From Sphagnum magellanicum (taxonomy: Eukaryota; Streptophyta; Sphagnopsida; Sphagnales; Sphagnaceae), in contig CM038914.1 of assembly GCA_021904315.1 (NCBI GenBank), forward strand, positions 23,609,065 to 23,673,064: 64,000 bases of DNA, read 5' to 3'. Numbering within the stretch: the stretch's first letter is position 1; the number at the start of each line of letters is the position of its first letter. The position numbers and the translations under genes were made by a program. Below the pieces are notes generated by a model. That model did no database searches. It saw nothing but the letters and a program-made list of their open reading frames with translations, and was not told where the DNA came from. Below, one piece after another: positions 62,248-64,000 of this stretch.

Positions 62248-62390
62248 GGCTCCCTGGTATAGCTGATTCTGGGACCTCAGGAAAGGTCCTGGGTGATATG
62301 CAGGTGAAACTCCTGTCCTGCTACCAATGAACTTGACTTTGAGGGTGCGAATGGCTTGTCAGATTGGGTCTGCTGTTGTGCTTCAAAAGA
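62248..62390 (+). repeat. SINE-like repeat, copy 2
   Basis: Shares CTGGTATA, GGACC..AGG and AAAGGTCCTG with the head, and GTGAAACTCC, ATGAACTTGACTT and GGCTTGTCAGATTGGGT with the body, of the copy at 52645. Confidence 0.55.
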
Positions 62391-62750
62391 AGAAAGAACA
62401 GAAAGATACATTTTCCCCTAGATTCGACAAGTGAAATCTTCTCATGGGGATACTGTTTGCTAGCTAGGACCTCCTGATTAAAGAAAGTATAAACTGGTTG
62501 ATTTCATCACCCTTCTACTGTTGTCAAGCAAGTCTTTTCTTTTTCAGGTCTAGCTAGTAGCTAATGTCATTAGAGAGCTCATACGTCAATTAGGATACCT
62601 AGTTAAACTTTTGCATCATGTGGAGCTAATTTGGCAACTTTTTAAAATTGAGGAGTAGTTATGATCATGAATTATCAATTGCAAATGTTCACATACTAAC
62701 TACAGCCAAAATAATTGTGATTGAAAGCAATGGTGACATTATATATTGTG
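62391..62750. other. Intergenic, nothing recognised
   Basis: No supported feature. Confidence 0.4.
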
Positions 62751-63115
62751 AAGGAAGGAAGTAACTTCCCCTGACTCCGGATGGACAGTATGGCCCAACC
62801 GGCTATGGGCACGCGGTTGAGAGGCCATCCCGCACCCGGCTAGAGAGAGAGAGAGTGCGTGTGTTCAAAGGACCACAACCGGTGGTTCTTCGTCAGTTCT
62901 TTTAAGAAAGTAGCTAAATATAGCGATCCATCTGACGGAAGAATTCTGCTTTTCTGGCGGAGCTTAGGATTCTGCAGCGATGGCGTTGAGGGAGGGTTGA
63001 ATAGCCATGGGATGAAAGAGCTCTACGTACGTCCGTCCGTCCGTCTTTCTTTCTGTCTGTCTGTTCGTCCGTCCGTCAGTCCTTCCGTCCATCCGTCCTT
63101 CTTTCCGTCATTAAC
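62751..63115. other. GC-richer block with (AG)n and CCGT microsatellites
   Basis: CpG-rich around 62770-62845, then an AGAGAGAG run (62842-62854), and CCGTCCGTCCGTC-type tandem with TCTTTC variants at 63027-63110. The plus-strand frame at 62859-63218 becomes 'RPSVRLS' repeats from the microsatellite. It may be a promoter-like island; no exon can be supported. Confidence 0.4.
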
Positions 63116-63610
63116 TTCCCCATCATCCCTTGCCCCATTTTTCATTTCGCTTATATATTTATATTTTTTTAATTTCTTTTTCGGGCAGCCACGTGATTGG
63201 CCTACTCAGTATGTGTAGTAAGGTACATACTACTGCCTACATGTAGCTCCGTGATTTTTTTTATTGCCATTTTTTTGGCCAAATTTGCACCTGAAAAATA
63301 TGATTTCAAATTTCAACCTCTCTGAAGGATTTTTCATGAAAAAGAAATGGTCTCAAATTGGCCAGATTTTGGGAAAAAAATAATTCTAAAACACCAGACT
63401 TTTATGATAAGTTCTATTAGGTAGCCAAAAATATGGAAGGACCCCCTTTTTCTTTTCTTTTTTCAACTTTCATATTTGGTAATGTTGGAAAATTTGGCTT
63501 TTTTTTTTGTTTTTTGGGGATGATGGTCACTTTGATTATATCACAAAATTGGTCATCAAAGACAAAAAAAAAAAAGAAAAGGAAAAAAAAACCACTGTTA
63601 CTATTACTTG
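63116..63610. other. AT-rich intergenic, nothing recognised
   Basis: Poly-T and poly-A tracts only. Confidence 0.4.
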
Positions 63611-63614
63611 ACGG

Positions 63615-63835
63615 GATCAACGGGTTAAAGAACTGGAGTGAGAAATGCGAAGGAGCGGGCGGGGGGAATCGACGGGGTAAAGAACCGGAGTGGGAAATGG
63701 GAAGGACCGGACGGGGGGGGGATCGACGGGTTAAAGAACCGGAGTGAGAAATGGGAAGGACTGGATGGGGGGGTCGACGGGGTAAAGAACCGGAGTGGAA
63801 AATGCGAAGGACCGGGACGGGGGGGGGGGACCAAC
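63615..63835. repeat. G-rich ~51-54 bp minisatellite, 4 units
   Basis: ACGGG(G/T)TAAAGAAC occurs with its C at 63621, 63673, 63727 and 63778. Units continue with GGAGTG.GAAATG.GAAGGA and end in G-runs of 6-10. The Pro/Ser-rich minus-strand frame of 161 codons is produced by this array. Confidence 0.9.
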
Positions 63836-64000
63836 GGTTGTTTGAAAAGAAAAGTTTTTTTAAAAAACCAAAAACATCAACCAAACATTGTTGAAATAAC
63901 ACACCTGTGCATTATGCACGGGGTTCACACTAGTATGTATTGAAAAGGGCCTGTATTTGGCTACAAGGTTATTGTCAAGAGAATACATTTGACTATATAA

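Noticed and set aside
63417..63902. 161-codon minus-strand Pro/Ser-rich frame
   Set aside because: Produced by the G-rich minisatellite; the antisense frames show the same periodicity.

Overview
This window looks like nuclear DNA from a plant-lineage eukaryote. The genes are split by introns of about 300-1,200 bp with GT..AG junctions, the proteins are plant-type, and more than 60% of the window is AT-rich, repeat-filled intergenic DNA. A complete cyclic-nucleotide-binding core of a PKA regulatory subunit is notable, because flowering plants are not known to have canonical PKA regulatory subunits. I therefore infer a non-seed streptophyte (bryophyte, lycophyte, fern or charophyte alga). The sequence does not let me name the species.

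All recognisable genes lie on the minus strand in the first 25 kb. (1) 598-6225: a seven-exon gene for a secreted BPI/LBP-family lipid-binding protein. I could trace it end to end with consistent splice phases (639 aa). (2) 13450-17253: eight phase-0 exons of a cAMP-dependent protein kinase regulatory subunit, with a pseudosubstrate inhibitor motif, tandem cAMP-binding domains and the C-terminal helix. The N-terminal docking exons are unresolved; a candidate first exon is at 18880-18936. (3) 20279-22720: a probable multi-exon gene for a Ser-rich protein I do not recognise. Upstream of it, 23345-25730 holds a decayed plant (Ptta/En/Spm-like) transposon ORF. The three genes show no obvious functional link.

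From 25.7 kb to the end I see no convincing host gene. This part is repeat archaeology: a 497-bp tandem duplication (26.1-27.1 kb); a ~5.45-kb terminal-inverted-repeat element (34147-39596) that cleanly split a 58-bp tandem repeat and left a 9-10 bp target-site duplication; several satellites inside that element; a ~1-kb minisatellite (44.85-45.9 kb); a large duplicated block (49.5-52.2 kb and 56.9-60.5 kb); a solo LTR (59473-60296) inserted in the second copy, with its empty site preserved in the first; tRNA-like (SINE-like) repeats; near-perfect hairpins; and a G-rich minisatellite near the right edge. CpG-richer islands at 7.4-8.3 and 18.8-19.5 kb sit where promoters of genes 1 and 2 would be. 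Similar islands at 47.8-48.5 and 62.75-63.1 kb have no gene I can assign.
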